A DNA stretch of 64,000 bases, taken from the NCBI RefSeq assembly GCF_051535215.1, contig NZ_JBPPLY010000001.1, forward strand, positions 124,001 through 188,000, given 5' to 3'. Under the pieces are notes generated by a model. It was not told where the DNA came from. It made no database searches and worked only from the letters and a program-made list of their open reading frames with translations. The position numbers and the translations under genes are program-made. Source of the DNA: Nitrobacter sp051535215 (lineage in GTDB: Bacteria; Pseudomonadota; Alphaproteobacteria; Rhizobiales; Xanthobacteraceae). Shown here piece after piece: positions 27,183 to 35,685 of the stretch. The first letter of the stretch is position 1; each line of letters begins with the position of its first letter.

Positions 27183-27887
27183 ATGGCCAATCTCTCCGTT
27201 TATCCCATCACCCGCCGCTGGCCGGCCAGAGATCCGCGCCGGCTTCAGCTCTATTCCGTGCCGACGCCCAACGGTGTGAAGGTATCGATCATGCTCGAGG
27301 AAACCGGGCTGCCCTATGAGCCGCATCTGGTCGATTTCGACAAGGAAGAACAGAAGAGCGCTGAATTCCTCTGGCTCAATCCCAACGGCAAGATTCCGGC
27401 GATCCTCGATCCCGACGGTCCCGGCGGCAAGCCGCTCGCTTTGTTCGAGTCGGGCGCGATCCTGCAATATCTCGCCGAGAAGACTGGCCAGTTCCTCACG
27501 ACCGACCCGGCGCGGCGCTGGCAGGCGATTCAGTGGCTGCACTTCCAGATGGGCGGCGTCGGGCCGATGTTCGGGCAGGTCGGGTTTTTCCATAAGTTCG
27601 CCGGCAAGGATTTCGAGGACAAGCGGCCGCGCGATCGCTATGTGGCGGAATCGAAGCGGTTGCTCGGGGTGATGGACGCGCACCTGTCGACCCATCGCTG
27701 GTTTGCCGGCGATGAGTACACCATCGCGGACATCTCGATGCTCGGCTGGGTACGCAACCTGATCGGATTTTACGGCGCGCGCGAGCTCGTCGAGTTCGAT
27801 CGCTTCCGCCATGTCGCGGCCTGGCTGGAGCGGGGGCTGGCGCGGCCTGCGGTGCAGCGTGGTCTCGCGATCCCGGCGCGAAGCTAG
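27183..27887 (+). CDS. Glutathione S-transferase family protein (YfcG/Ure2p-like)
   Basis: Protein of 234 residues with an N-terminal thioredoxin-like domain (about 20-105; LYSVPTPNGVKVSIMLEETG, NPNGKIPAILDPDG, ALFESGAILQYLAEK with the glutathione-binding ES pair) and a C-terminal helical domain (WFAGDEYTIADISMLGWV near 180). It fits the nu-class YfcG-type enzymes that have disulfide reductase activity. It stands alone, diverging from leuS; the GGGAGCGAG before the ATG is a fair ribosome binding site. Confidence 0.9.
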   Translation: MANLSVYPITRRWPARDPRRLQLYSVPTPNGVKVSIMLEETGLPYEPHLVDFDKEEQKSAEFLWLNPNGKIPAILDPDGPGGKPLALFESGAILQYLAEKTGQFLTTDPARRWQAIQWLHFQMGGVGPMFGQVGFFHKFAGKDFEDKRPRDRYVAESKRLLGVMDAHLSTHRWFAGDEYTIADISMLGWVRNLIGFYGARELVEFDRFRHVAAWLERGLARPAVQRGLAIPARS

Positions 27888-27980
27888 AGCTTTTCCGCTT
27901 CTGATCAGAAGCAAGCTCAAGGATTTTTGATTTAACGCGGTTTCTTCGCGCGAACCGGTATCCTTCCCTCGAAAACGCTC
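27884..27980 (+). repeat. Dispersed repeat, family B copy 1
   Basis: Starts in the GST stop codon with CTAGAGC, then TTCCGCTTCTGATCAGAAGC, an AT-rich middle, GCGCGAACCGG, and ends GAAAACGCT. The same order of blocks occurs at 59027-59151 and, inverted, at 32908-33013. Confidence 0.8.
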
Positions 27981-27995
27981 CAGACGGGACGCCAA

Positions 27996-28691
27996 ATGAT
28001 CACTGACGACGCGGGGCCGGCACCGGCAATGGATCCATCACCAGGCGGTCTCGCTGCCGTGGAAGCCGAGATCGTGCGCGCCTGCCGGGAGGCGCGGCGC
28101 GAACGGTCCTCGGTGACGCTGGTGGCGGTGTCGAAGACTTTCGATGCGGATGCGATCGCGCCGGTGATCGCCGCCGGCCAGCGGATTTTCGGGGAGAATC
28201 GCGTGCAGGAGGCCGAGCGGAAGTGGCCTGCCCTGATGGTGGCGCATCCCGGCATCGCGCTGCATCTGATCGGTCCGCTGCAATCCAACAAGGCGAAGGA
28301 GGCCGTGGCCCTGTTCGACGCCATCCATTCGGTCGACCGCCCGAGCCTTTGCGAAGCGCTGGCCAAAGAGATCGGGAAGCAGGACCGGCGGCCCGATCTT
28401 TTCGTTCAGATCAACACCGGCGAGGAACCACAGAAGGCCGGCGTCGCGCCGTCGGATGCCGACGCTTTCATCGCGCGGTGCCGCGACGCGTATGGGCTGA
28501 CGATCTCGGGGCTGATGTGCATTCCGCCGGTGGACGATGCGCCGGCGCCGCATTTCGCGCTCACCTCCAAGATCGCCAGACGCAACGGGCTCACCCAATT
28601 GTCCATGGGCATGAGCGCGGACTTCGGTGTCGCGATCGCACTCGGCGCGACCCATGTGCGGGTTGGCTCGGCGATTTTCGGCACGAGGTAG
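27996..28691 (+). CDS. PLP-homeostasis protein YggS (YBL036C/PROSC family)
   Basis: Single-domain, alanine-racemase-like TIM barrel that binds pyridoxal 5'-phosphate and controls its free level. The 231-residue protein has the PLP lysine in VAVSKTF near 45, GENRVQEAERKW near 66, HLIGPLQSNKAKEA near 88, and SMGMSADFGVAIALGATHVRVG near the C-terminus. The first 20 residues are a variable leader. It lies downstream of the GST after a repeat element. Confidence 0.94.
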   Translation: MITDDAGPAPAMDPSPGGLAAVEAEIVRACREARRERSSVTLVAVSKTFDADAIAPVIAAGQRIFGENRVQEAERKWPALMVAHPGIALHLIGPLQSNKAKEAVALFDAIHSVDRPSLCEALAKEIGKQDRRPDLFVQINTGEEPQKAGVAPSDADAFIARCRDAYGLTISGLMCIPPVDDAPAPHFALTSKIARRNGLTQLSMGMSADFGVAIALGATHVRVGSAIFGTR

Positions 28692-28743
28692 TTTCCCCTT
28701 TTTCCCTTGCGGAAGAACGAAGCAACCTCACTGCTCTTCAATC

Positions 28744-29292
28744 TCACCCGATCACAATTTTCGTGCGTGGACCGATCCGCTGCAACAGCCGCAGCATCGC
28801 GGGCCGCGTCATCGCCACGCATCCGGCTGTCGGGCCGAAGTTGTCGCGGGCCAGATGCAGGAACACGGCGCTGCCGCGCCCCGCGATCCGGGGGTGTGTG
28901 TTGTGGTCGATCTCGACAATGAAGTCGTAGAGATGATCCTCGCGTGTCAGCCGGTCGCCGCTCGCGCCGGTCGTCAGCGTGATCGGCCGGTTGTAGCGGC
29001 GGTCGGCCGGATCTTCACACCAGGCATCAGTCGGCTTAATCGCGCGAACCGGCAGAAATGTCCGCGGCCGCGGATGCCGGTCGGATCGCCACCACAAACG
29101 TATCGGGTGAAAAATTCCTTTCGGGGTTCCGCCGTCGCCCTCGCGTTTGTCGGCGCGGATGCCGCCGCGGCCGATCGCCACAGGTGTGGTCAGACCCGCG
29201 CCGATCAGCCAGCCCCGCTGCGACCGGCCGGCGGCCAGTCGGACACGAATCGCGGCGAGTGGCCGATCACGGGAATGTGCGGTGCAAGGCAT
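28744..29292 (-). CDS. Small L,D-transpeptidase (YkuD domain)
   Basis: Protein of 182 residues consisting almost entirely of an L,D-transpeptidase catalytic domain. These enzymes make 3-3 crosslinks in peptidoglycan or attach proteins to it. The motif HLARDNFGPTAGCVAM near 147-162 contains the catalytic His and Cys, and GDGGTPKGIFHP near 53 is also typical. No clear signal peptide follows the chosen ATG, so it may be a shorter family member acting by another export route. It is convergent with yggS and diverges from the CenR-like regulator. Confidence 0.87.
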   Translation of the reverse strand: MPCTAHSRDRPLAAIRVRLAAGRSQRGWLIGAGLTTPVAIGRGGIRADKREGDGGTPKGIFHPIRLWWRSDRHPRPRTFLPVRAIKPTDAWCEDPADRRYNRPITLTTGASGDRLTREDHLYDFIVEIDHNTHPRIAGRGSAVFLHLARDNFGPTAGCVAMTRPAMLRLLQRIGPRTKIVIG

Positions 29293-29546
29293 TGATAACC
29301 CAGAATTTTGGATGGAATGAGGGGTCTCGCCTGTGCTGCGGTTCGAAAATTGGAACCTGCGGATTTTACAGGAACAATGACCCTAATTCCCGCCGGTTTT
29401 GGAGTAGACTTCGTCGGACAAATGAGTGGCTGCAGCTTTCATACGTCCGGACGCACCACTTACACGACCCAATCAGGCGGCACACCTGGTCAAGGTGGTT
29501 CGTTGTTGCCGCCGCCTTTGTTCCCGCCGCCAGGAGGATCGCACCG

Positions 29547-30233
29547 ATGGCCAACGCCCGTAAAATCCTGATCGTGGACGACGACACCGATCTGCGCGAT
29601 ACGCTGGTCGAGCAACTGTCCCTGCATGAGGAATTCGAGGCCTCCGCCGTTGATACCGGCGCGAAAGGCGCCAGCGCCGCGAAGGCCCACTCGCCCGATC
29701 TCGTGCTGATGGATGTCGGCCTGCCCGATACCGATGGCCGCGAGGTGGTGCGCAGCTTGCGCAAAGGCGGCTTCAAGGCGCCGATCATCATGCTCACCGG
29801 ACACGACACCGATTCGGACACGATTCTGGGCCTTGAATCCGGCGCCAACGACTATATCGCCAAACCGTTCCGCTTCGCGGTGCTGCTGGCGCGGATCCGC
29901 GCGCAGTTACGCCAGCATGAGGCCAGCGAGGACGCGGTGTTTTCGGTCGGACCTTACAGTTTCCGGCCCGGCTCCAAGATGCTCACGACCGCCACCGCCA
30001 AGAAGGTGCGGCTGACCGAAAAAGAGACCGCGATCCTGCGTTTCCTGTACCGGGCCGGGCAGATGCCGGTGTCGCGCGAGACGCTCCTGCAGGAGGTCTG
30101 GGGCTACAATTCCGGTGTCACCACCCACACGCTGGAAACCCACATTTACCGTCTGCGCCAGAAGATCGAGAAGGACGCCGCCAATCCGGAGATTCTGGTC
30201 ACGGAAGCCGGCGGCTACAAGCTGGTGCCGTGA
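29547..30233 (+). CDS. cenR: OmpR-family response regulator, CenR/OtpR-like
   Basis: DNA-binding response regulator of 228 residues. The receiver domain is 1-120, with acidic pocket DDD at 11-13, phosphoacceptor Asp56 in LMDVGLPD, and Lys in YIAKPF near 106. The winged-helix domain is about 135-228, with GYNSGVTTHTLETHIYRLRQ near 190. AGGAGG sits 9 bases before the ATG. The paired cyclic-nucleotide protein and nearby xthA recall Brucella otpR and Caulobacter cenR, a cell-envelope regulator. No histidine kinase lies beside it. The orthology is an inference from context and sequence style. Confidence 0.85.
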   Translation: MANARKILIVDDDTDLRDTLVEQLSLHEEFEASAVDTGAKGASAAKAHSPDLVLMDVGLPDTDGREVVRSLRKGGFKAPIIMLTGHDTDSDTILGLESGANDYIAKPFRFAVLLARIRAQLRQHEASEDAVFSVGPYSFRPGSKMLTTATAKKVRLTEKETAILRFLYRAGQMPVSRETLLQEVWGYNSGVTTHTLETHIYRLRQKIEKDAANPEILVTEAGGYKLVP

Positions 30234-30254
30234 TCCGGTTCAGCCGGGCTCGAA

Positions 30255-30335
30255 TCAAACTTTGGCCCTATCTTTTTGAAACAGCATGATCTTATCCGAA
30301 ATCCGGGTTCCACTTTTCGGGATCATGCTCTAGGC
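30255..30335. repeat. Dispersed palindromic repeat, family A copy 2
   Basis: The segment after CTATCTTTTTGA, from AGCATGATCTTATCCGAAA to TTTTCGGGATCATGCTCTAG, nearly matches 4456-4503. The two ends pair as a stem. It separates the response regulator from the cyclic-nucleotide gene. Confidence 0.85.
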
Positions 30336-30407
30336 TGACTATTCGTATCAGCTCTCTTCAAAACAGTTTTTGGGCGGTCCCGGGCCTGGATCGCCGACCG
30401 GTCCTCC

Positions 30408-30857
30408 ATGTCGATCGACGATGACGTTGTCCTGCTCGAGCGCGTCCCGACCCTGCGCCTGCTGGGAGGCGAGGCACTGCGCGTGCTCGCCATCGGCGCC
30501 GAACAGCAGCAGTTCGCGCGCGGCTCGATCCTGTTTCGCGCCGGCGACGAAGCAGACGCGGGCTACGTCGTTCAGGAAGGCGGATTTCGCATCCATCTCA
30601 TGGACGGCAGCGATCATGAAGTCATCGCCGAGCGTGGTGCGCTGATCGGCGAACTGGCCCTGATCGTTCCGATGGCGCGCCCGGCGACGGCGGTGGCGCT
30701 GGAATATTCGATGGTGATCCGCATTCCGCGCACTCTCTTTCTGCGCGTGCTCGACAGCGATCCCGCCGCCGCCCGCCGCCTTCGCGATGAACTCTCCAAC
30801 CGCACGCGGCAGACCACCAGCGACATCCTCGTGGCGAGCGCCAGGCTGAATAGCTAG
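30408..30857 (+). CDS. Cyclic nucleotide-binding domain protein
   Basis: Protein of 149 residues made of one cNMP-binding domain: FARGSILFRAGDEADAGYVVQEG near 36-58, then ERGALIGELALIVPMARPATAVA near 76-98, the phosphate-binding-cassette region. There is no helix-turn-helix or other output domain, so it is not a CRP transcription factor. The neighbouring CenR/OtpR-like regulator and the Brucella otpR-cAB pairing suggest a joint envelope or stress role, but this is inference. Confidence 0.88.
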   Translation: MSIDDDVVLLERVPTLRLLGGEALRVLAIGAEQQQFARGSILFRAGDEADAGYVVQEGGFRIHLMDGSDHEVIAERGALIGELALIVPMARPATAVALEYSMVIRIPRTLFLRVLDSDPAAARRLRDELSNRTRQTTSDILVASARLNS

Positions 30858-30897
30858 AGCAGGACGGGCATCATACTTTGACGGAAGCGCTTCAAGG

Positions 30898-30996
30898 CGT
30901 CATGGCCGGGCTTGACCCGGCAATCCATTCACTTCCCGCAAGATGGATGCCCCGATCAGGCCGGACGTGAAGAACAGGATTCCATCAACAGAAAGT
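30898..30996. repeat. Dispersed repeat with CCGGGCTTGACCCGG palindrome
   Basis: Non-coding element between convergent genes. It has GCCGGGCTTGACCCGGC at its left end and a GATGGAT/ATCCATT pair. It resembles the GTCATGGCCGGGCTTGACC elements common in Bradyrhizobium-type genomes. Confidence 0.6.
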
Positions 30997-31018
30997 CCGC
31001 ATTCCTCTTATTCCGGAT

Positions 31019-31834
31019 TCACACCTCGATGACCGCCGTCACCGGCACATGATCGGATGGTCGCTTCCAGCCGCGGGCGTCGCGGGTGATGCGGAAGTCG
31101 CGGACGCGATCCCGCAGCGCCTCGGAGACCCAGATGTGATCGAGCCTGCGGCCGCGGTCCGCCGCGACCCAGTCGGCGGCGCGATAGCTCCACCACGTAT
31201 AGACCTTCTCCGACATTGGAATCCGCGCGCGAGCGACGTCGACCCAGTTGCCGTGGCTTTGCACGCCGAGCAGCTTCTCGCATTCGATCGGCGTATGCGA
31301 AACGATCTTCAGAAGCTGCTTGTGCGACCAGACGTCGTTCTCGTGCGGCGCGACGTTGAGGTCGCCGACCAAAACATGCCGGTCGCTGCCGCGCGGATGC
31401 AGCGGCGCGCAGGCCTTCATCTCGTCGAGGAATTGCAGCTTGTGGGCGAACTTCGGATTGAGCGCGGGATCGGGAATATCGCCGCCCGCCGGCACATAGA
31501 AATTATGCAGCACCAGCGGCGCGGTGAAACCTGCCTCGTGGCCGAATGTCACGGTGACATGGCGCGAGTCGATCTTGTCGCAGAAGGTGCGGACATGAGT
31601 GGCGTCGAACGGAAGCTTCGAGACGACGGCGACACCGTGGTAGCCCTTCTGTCCGTTGAGCGCGATGTGCTCGTAGCCGAGCCGGCGGAAGCGTTTCAGC
31701 GGAAAAGCGTCGTCGGGACACTTGGTTTCCTGCAGGCACAGCACGTCCGGCCGCTGCGCTTTCAGAAACTTCGCAACCAGATCGATGCGCAGCCGGACCG
31801 AATTGATATTCCAGGTGGTGAGGGAGAGTTGCAT
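31019..31834 (-). CDS. xthA: Exodeoxyribonuclease III
   Basis: AP endonuclease and 3'-phosphodiesterase of base excision repair. The 271-residue protein starts MQLSLTTWNINSVRLR and shows VLCLQETKCPDDAFP (metal-binding Glu) near 31, NFYVPAGGD near 111, VGDLNVAPHENDVW (catalytic Asp/Asn) near 150, and the C-terminal WKRPSDHVPVTA with the catalytic Asp-His. A longer open frame to 31903 is less likely. It follows the LolA-like gene on the same strand. Confidence 0.96.
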   Translation of the reverse strand: MQLSLTTWNINSVRLRIDLVAKFLKAQRPDVLCLQETKCPDDAFPLKRFRRLGYEHIALNGQKGYHGVAVVSKLPFDATHVRTFCDKIDSRHVTVTFGHEAGFTAPLVLHNFYVPAGGDIPDPALNPKFAHKLQFLDEMKACAPLHPRGSDRHVLVGDLNVAPHENDVWSHKQLLKIVSHTPIECEKLLGVQSHGNWVDVARARIPMSEKVYTWWSYRAADWVAADRGRRLDHIWVSEALRDRVRDFRITRDARGWKRPSDHVPVTAVIEV

Positions 31835-31924
31835 GATTTCTGTTGAAGCCGCCGACAAGCCCGGTGTCGTGTCGTCATACGCGGGCCTGGCCGGCGTATC
31901 CATCGATGTGCGCGTGGCGGCGCC

Positions 31925-32761
31925 TCAATTGTTCGACGTCGGATACCTGGTGTAGTCGATCTTGAACAGAGCGGGGTCGAGCTTCGCCGTGGAGTTCAGG
32001 TTGTAGATCGCCACCGTGGTGTCGTAGCCCTGCGGATCGGTCACGGTCCACTGCTTGAGCTTGCCGTCCTTGACGCCGACCATCAGCATCAGGCGGGAGG
32101 TGCCGATCAGCGCCTGTTTCTCCTCGATGGTGATGCTGATGTAGAGATCGTCCGAGGTCACGCCGACGACGTTGGTGTCCTTCATCAGGTCGATGCGGTC
32201 AGACAGCAGATAGCGTAGCGGTGTCTGCGACAGCGGATAGATGTCCTGGGTCGCGAGCTTGGTGTCGCGAACGACGAGCGACGAGCCGTCGGAAATCATC
32301 GCGATCGGCGACGGCGGATCGTATTCGAACCGCACCTTGCCCGGCTTCTGAATGTAGAATTCGCCGGTCGAGCGGCTGCCGTCGGGGCCGACCTGCACGA
32401 AGTTTCCGGCCAGTGTCCGCAGTGACGACAGATAGGCGCTGACCCGAGCCGCCGCCGCCTTTTGATCCGCGCTGAAGGTTGCGAAAAAATTTGCCGGCAC
32501 GTTGCGCCGCCGATCCGGAATGATCGGCTCGGGCGGTTGCGTGGTGCCGGTGACCTCCGGTTCGACGGTCTCGTGAAGTTTCGCCGTGGGCGCGCCGTCG
32601 CGGTCCTTAGGCGCCGGTCGCGGCATCGGAACGGCTTGCGCAAAGGCTTGCGGAATGAAAGGACCGGCGGTCAGCACCACAGCGAGCCAGACCGCGCCGG
32701 CGCATGCGCGACCGCGGATCGGACGACGGGCCGCGGATGAATGTGTCACCTGTCTGCTCAA
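31925..32761 (-). CDS. LolA-family outer-membrane lipoprotein carrier protein
   Basis: Periplasmic protein of 278 residues with a signal peptide (about 1-42, ending PQAFAQA), a variable proline-rich linker (43-90), and a LolA-type half-barrel from about 95 (YLSSLRTLAGNFVQVGPDGSRS, then EFYIQKPGKVRFEYDPP). LolA carries lipoproteins from LolCDE to the outer membrane. The start appears to be TTG (32759-32761) with AGGACGAG upstream; GTG at residue 5 is possible. It lies downstream of ftsK. Confidence 0.88.
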   Translation of the reverse strand: MSRQVTHSSAARRPIRGRACAGAVWLAVVLTAGPFIPQAFAQAVPMPRPAPKDRDGAPTAKLHETVEPEVTGTTQPPEPIIPDRRRNVPANFFATFSADQKAAAARVSAYLSSLRTLAGNFVQVGPDGSRSTGEFYIQKPGKVRFEYDPPSPIAMISDGSSLVVRDTKLATQDIYPLSQTPLRYLLSDRIDLMKDTNVVGVTSDDLYISITIEEKQALIGTSRLMLMVGVKDGKLKQWTVTDPQGYDTTVAIYNLNSTAKLDPALFKIDYTRYPTSNN

Positions 32762-32907
32762 TATCTCGTCCTGTCCGCCCCGAGGTGTGCTTTCTAACGC
32801 ATGATCCGCCGAAGTGTGAGCGGTTTGGTGAAAAGATCGTACGCATTCTCAACATTTTGGAGTGAGATCGTACGCAAAACCGAAAATCCGCTTTTGCTGA
32901 TCGTGCT

Positions 32908-33013
32908 CCATAGCGTTTTCGAGCGAAGCGGGTACCTGTTCGCGTGAAGAAAACGCGTCAAATCAAAATCATAGAATCTCACCTCTGATTCCGTCAGAAG
33001 CAGAAGGCTCTAG
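32908..33013 (-). repeat. Dispersed repeat, family B copy 3 (inverted)
   Basis: On the minus strand it reads CTAGAGCC, TTCTGCTTCTGA, a middle segment, ACGCGTTTTCTTCACGCGAA, CAGGTACC and ends CGAAAACGCTATGG, the same block order as the copies at 27884 and 59027. Confidence 0.8.
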
Positions 33014-33210
33014 GCGCTTTGCGGCGCCGCGGGAATCCTTTTTTCGGGACGAGTTCCGGGCGGATGTCGCTGCCCGGTGCGTTGGTTCAGAGGTTCGTCT
33101 ATTGGCATCGAAGGTTGCTGCAGGGACAGGCGGGCCGCGGAATCGGCCACTAGCGCGGCGCTGTGGCGATTTCGCGACTCCGAGACGGCATCGTCCAACG
33201 TTCCGGTCAT
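33010..33210 (-). CDS. Possible short hypothetical protein after ftsK
   Basis: An open frame of 66 codons starts with ATG 4 bases after the ftsK stop on the same strand and ends inside the repeat. The product is hydrophilic, Arg/Pro-rich and unlike any family I recognise. There is no distinct ribosome binding site. It may be a small gene coupled to ftsK, or a chance frame in high-GC DNA. Confidence 0.25.
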   Translation of the reverse strand: MTGTLDDAVSESRNRHSAALVADSAARLSLQQPSMPIDEPLNQRTGQRHPPGTRPEKRIPAAPQSA

Positions 33211-33213
33211 GCG

Positions 33214-35673
33214 TCAGAAGTGGCTTTCTTCTTCCTCGATCAGGATTTCGCGTTTTCCGGCGTGATTGGCCTGCCCGACGATGCCTTCGAGCTCCATGCG
33301 CTCCATCAGCGAGGCCGCGCGGTTGTAGCCGATCTGGAGACGGCGCTGGATGTAGCTGGTCGAGGCCTTGCGGTCGCGCTTCACGATCGCCACCGCCTGC
33401 GCGAACAGATCGCCGCCGCCGTCGCCGCCCATGCCGGTTGAATCGAACAACGCGCCGTCCTCGTCGGTCGGCTCCTCTGCGGTGACCGCCTCGAGATATT
33501 CCGGTTGTCCTTGCGTCTTGAGGTGGCGAACCACCTTTTCGACTTCCTCGTCTGAGACGAACGGTCCGTGGACGCGCGAGATGCGGCCGCCGCCGGCCAT
33601 GTAGAGCATGTCGCCCTGGCCGAGCAGTTGCTCCGCGCCCATCTCGCCGAGGATGGTGCGGCTGTCGATTTTTGACGTGACCTGGAAGGAGATGCGGGTC
33701 GGGAAGTTGGCCTTGATGGTGCCGGTGATGACGTCGACCGAGGGACGCTGCGTCGCGAGAATGACATGCAGCCCGGCGGCGCGCGCCATCTGCGCCAGCC
33801 GCTGCACCGCGCCTTCGATGTCCTTGCCGGCGACCATCATCAAGTCGGCCATTTCGTCCACGATGATGACGATGAACGGAAGCGGCTCGAGGTCGAGCTT
33901 CTCGTCCTCGTAGATCGCCTTGCCTGTTTCCTTGTCGAAGCCGGTGTGCACCGTGCGCGTCAGTTCCTCGCCATTCTTCTTCGCTTCGACGAGCCGCGCA
34001 TTGTAGCCGTCGATATTGCGCACGCCGAGCTTGGCCATCTTCTTGTAGCGCTCTTCCATCTCGCGCACGGCCCACTTCAGCGCGACCACGGCTTTCTTCG
34101 GATCGGTCACGACCGGCGTCAGCAGATGCGGGATGCCGTCATAGACGGAGAGTTCGAGCATCTTCGGATCGACCATGATGAGGCGGCACTGGTCCGGCCG
34201 CAGCCGGTACAGCAGGCTGAGAATCATGGTGTTGATCGCCACCGACTTGCCCGAGCCGGTGGTGCCGGCGATCAGCATGTGCGGCGTGCGCGCCAGATCG
34301 ATGATGACGGGATCGCCGCCGATGGTCTTGCCGAGGCAGAGCGGCAGCTTGGCGACGGAGTCGACGGCTTCCCTGGCGGTGAGCAGTTCGCGCAAGTACA
34401 CTTTTTCGCGATGCGCGTTCGGCAGTTCGATGCCGATGGCGTTGCGGCCCGCGACCACCGCGACACGCGCCGACAGCGCGCTCATGGAACGCGCGATATC
34501 GTCGGCGAGGCCGATGACGCGCGCCGACTTGATGCCGGGCGCGGGCTCCAGTTCGTACAGCGTCACCACCGGTCCGGGATTGGCTTTGACGATTTCGCCG
34601 CGCACGCCGAAATCCTGCAGCACGCCTTCCAGCGCCCGCGAATTGGCTTCCAGTTCGGACTTGCTGAGCGGCTGGCGATCGGCGGCGCGCGGTGCGGTCA
34701 GGACGTTGACCGAGGGCAGGTCGAACTTGACGGATTTCCTGGCGGGCGCGCGGGAAGCGGCTTTCCGTCGCGGCGCGCGGACCGGAGCATCCTCCTCCTC
34801 GTCTTCGTCCTCTTCCTCTTCTTCCTCATCCTCGTCGTGCGCCGGCGCCAGCGACGGAGCGGAGCCACCGCCGAGGGTCGGCTCCTGACGCTCGTACGCC
34901 AGCGCCGCCGACTTCTGCGGCGCGCTCGACACCAGCGACTTGTAGGCCAGCGCGACAAGCGCCCCGAGCCTGAGACGCTTCAGGCGCGCCTTCGCGCTCA
35001 TCAGCGCATGCACCAGCCAGCCCAGCGAGACCGAGGCGTGATCGCCGCCGTCGTCGAACGGCGCGTCGTCGTCGATCGCGAGCGTTTCTTCGGCCACTTG
35101 CGATCTGATTCCGCTCGCCCACAGAAATGTCGCGACCATGAGGGAGGCGAAAATCGCGCCGAAAACGACGTGCTGCAGCACGCTCGCCGGGCCGAACAGG
35201 ATCGCGGGCGCCCGCACCAGCGCATCGCCGACCACGCCGCCGAGTCCGGTCGGCAGCGGCCACGCGCCGTTATGCGGCCAGCAACTGGCGAAACCGGCGG
35301 CAGCACTGGTGCAGAGAATCCAGCAGGCCAGCCGCGTGGCCTCGCGATCGAACGGGCGATGGGTCAGCATGCGCCAGCCCCAGATCGCCACCGGCAGGAT
35401 CAGCATGATCGCGCCGAGGCCGAGGATCTGCATCAGCAGATCGGCGCCGATCGCGCCGGGATAACCGAGAACGTTGTGGATCGCGCGCGAGGTGGCGTGG
35501 CTGAGGCTCGGATCCTGCACCGACCACGTCATCAGCGCGGCAGCAGTAGAACCCGACAATCCGATCAGGCCGAGCCCGGTCAGTTCGCGCAAGCGCCGCG
35601 CGAGCGCGTCGCGGATCGACGGCGGTAGATGATCCACGATGGGAAGGAGGCGTTCGATCGCTGCCATGCTCAT
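33214..35673 (-). CDS. ftsK: DNA translocase FtsK
   Basis: Septal motor that pumps chromosome ends through the closing division site and activates dimer resolution. The 819-residue protein has four or so membrane segments in 30-190, an acidic and basic linker (about 270-320, with a long run of Glu/Asp), Walker A AGTTGSGKSVAINTM near 440, Walker B FIVIIVDEMADLMM near 545, and a C-terminal gamma domain (STSYIQRRLQIGYNRAASLM near 770) that reads KOPS sites. The upstream aminotransferase ends 12 bases before it. Confidence 0.96.
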   Translation of the reverse strand: MSMAAIERLLPIVDHLPPSIRDALARRLRELTGLGLIGLSGSTAAALMTWSVQDPSLSHATSRAIHNVLGYPGAIGADLLMQILGLGAIMLILPVAIWGWRMLTHRPFDREATRLACWILCTSAAAGFASCWPHNGAWPLPTGLGGVVGDALVRAPAILFGPASVLQHVVFGAIFASLMVATFLWASGIRSQVAEETLAIDDDAPFDDGGDHASVSLGWLVHALMSAKARLKRLRLGALVALAYKSLVSSAPQKSAALAYERQEPTLGGGSAPSLAPAHDEDEEEEEEDEDEEEDAPVRAPRRKAASRAPARKSVKFDLPSVNVLTAPRAADRQPLSKSELEANSRALEGVLQDFGVRGEIVKANPGPVVTLYELEPAPGIKSARVIGLADDIARSMSALSARVAVVAGRNAIGIELPNAHREKVYLRELLTAREAVDSVAKLPLCLGKTIGGDPVIIDLARTPHMLIAGTTGSGKSVAINTMILSLLYRLRPDQCRLIMVDPKMLELSVYDGIPHLLTPVVTDPKKAVVALKWAVREMEERYKKMAKLGVRNIDGYNARLVEAKKNGEELTRTVHTGFDKETGKAIYEDEKLDLEPLPFIVIIVDEMADLMMVAGKDIEGAVQRLAQMARAAGLHVILATQRPSVDVITGTIKANFPTRISFQVTSKIDSRTILGEMGAEQLLGQGDMLYMAGGGRISRVHGPFVSDEEVEKVVRHLKTQGQPEYLEAVTAEEPTDEDGALFDSTGMGGDGGGDLFAQAVAIVKRDRKASTSYIQRRLQIGYNRAASLMERMELEGIVGQANHAGKREILIEEEESHF

Positions 35674-35685
35674 GGGCCCCCGCGA

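Larger units (their letters stand above)
32762..33213. other. ftsK-lolA intergenic region
   Basis: A 452-base gap. The lolA side holds repeated AGATCGTACGCA blocks and family B copy 3; the ftsK side holds one possible short reading frame. The lolA promoter probably lies within or after the repeat. Confidence 0.5.

Noticed and set aside
33766..35628. 620-codon open frame opposite ftsK
   Set aside because: Shadow of ftsK caused by GC-biased third positions.
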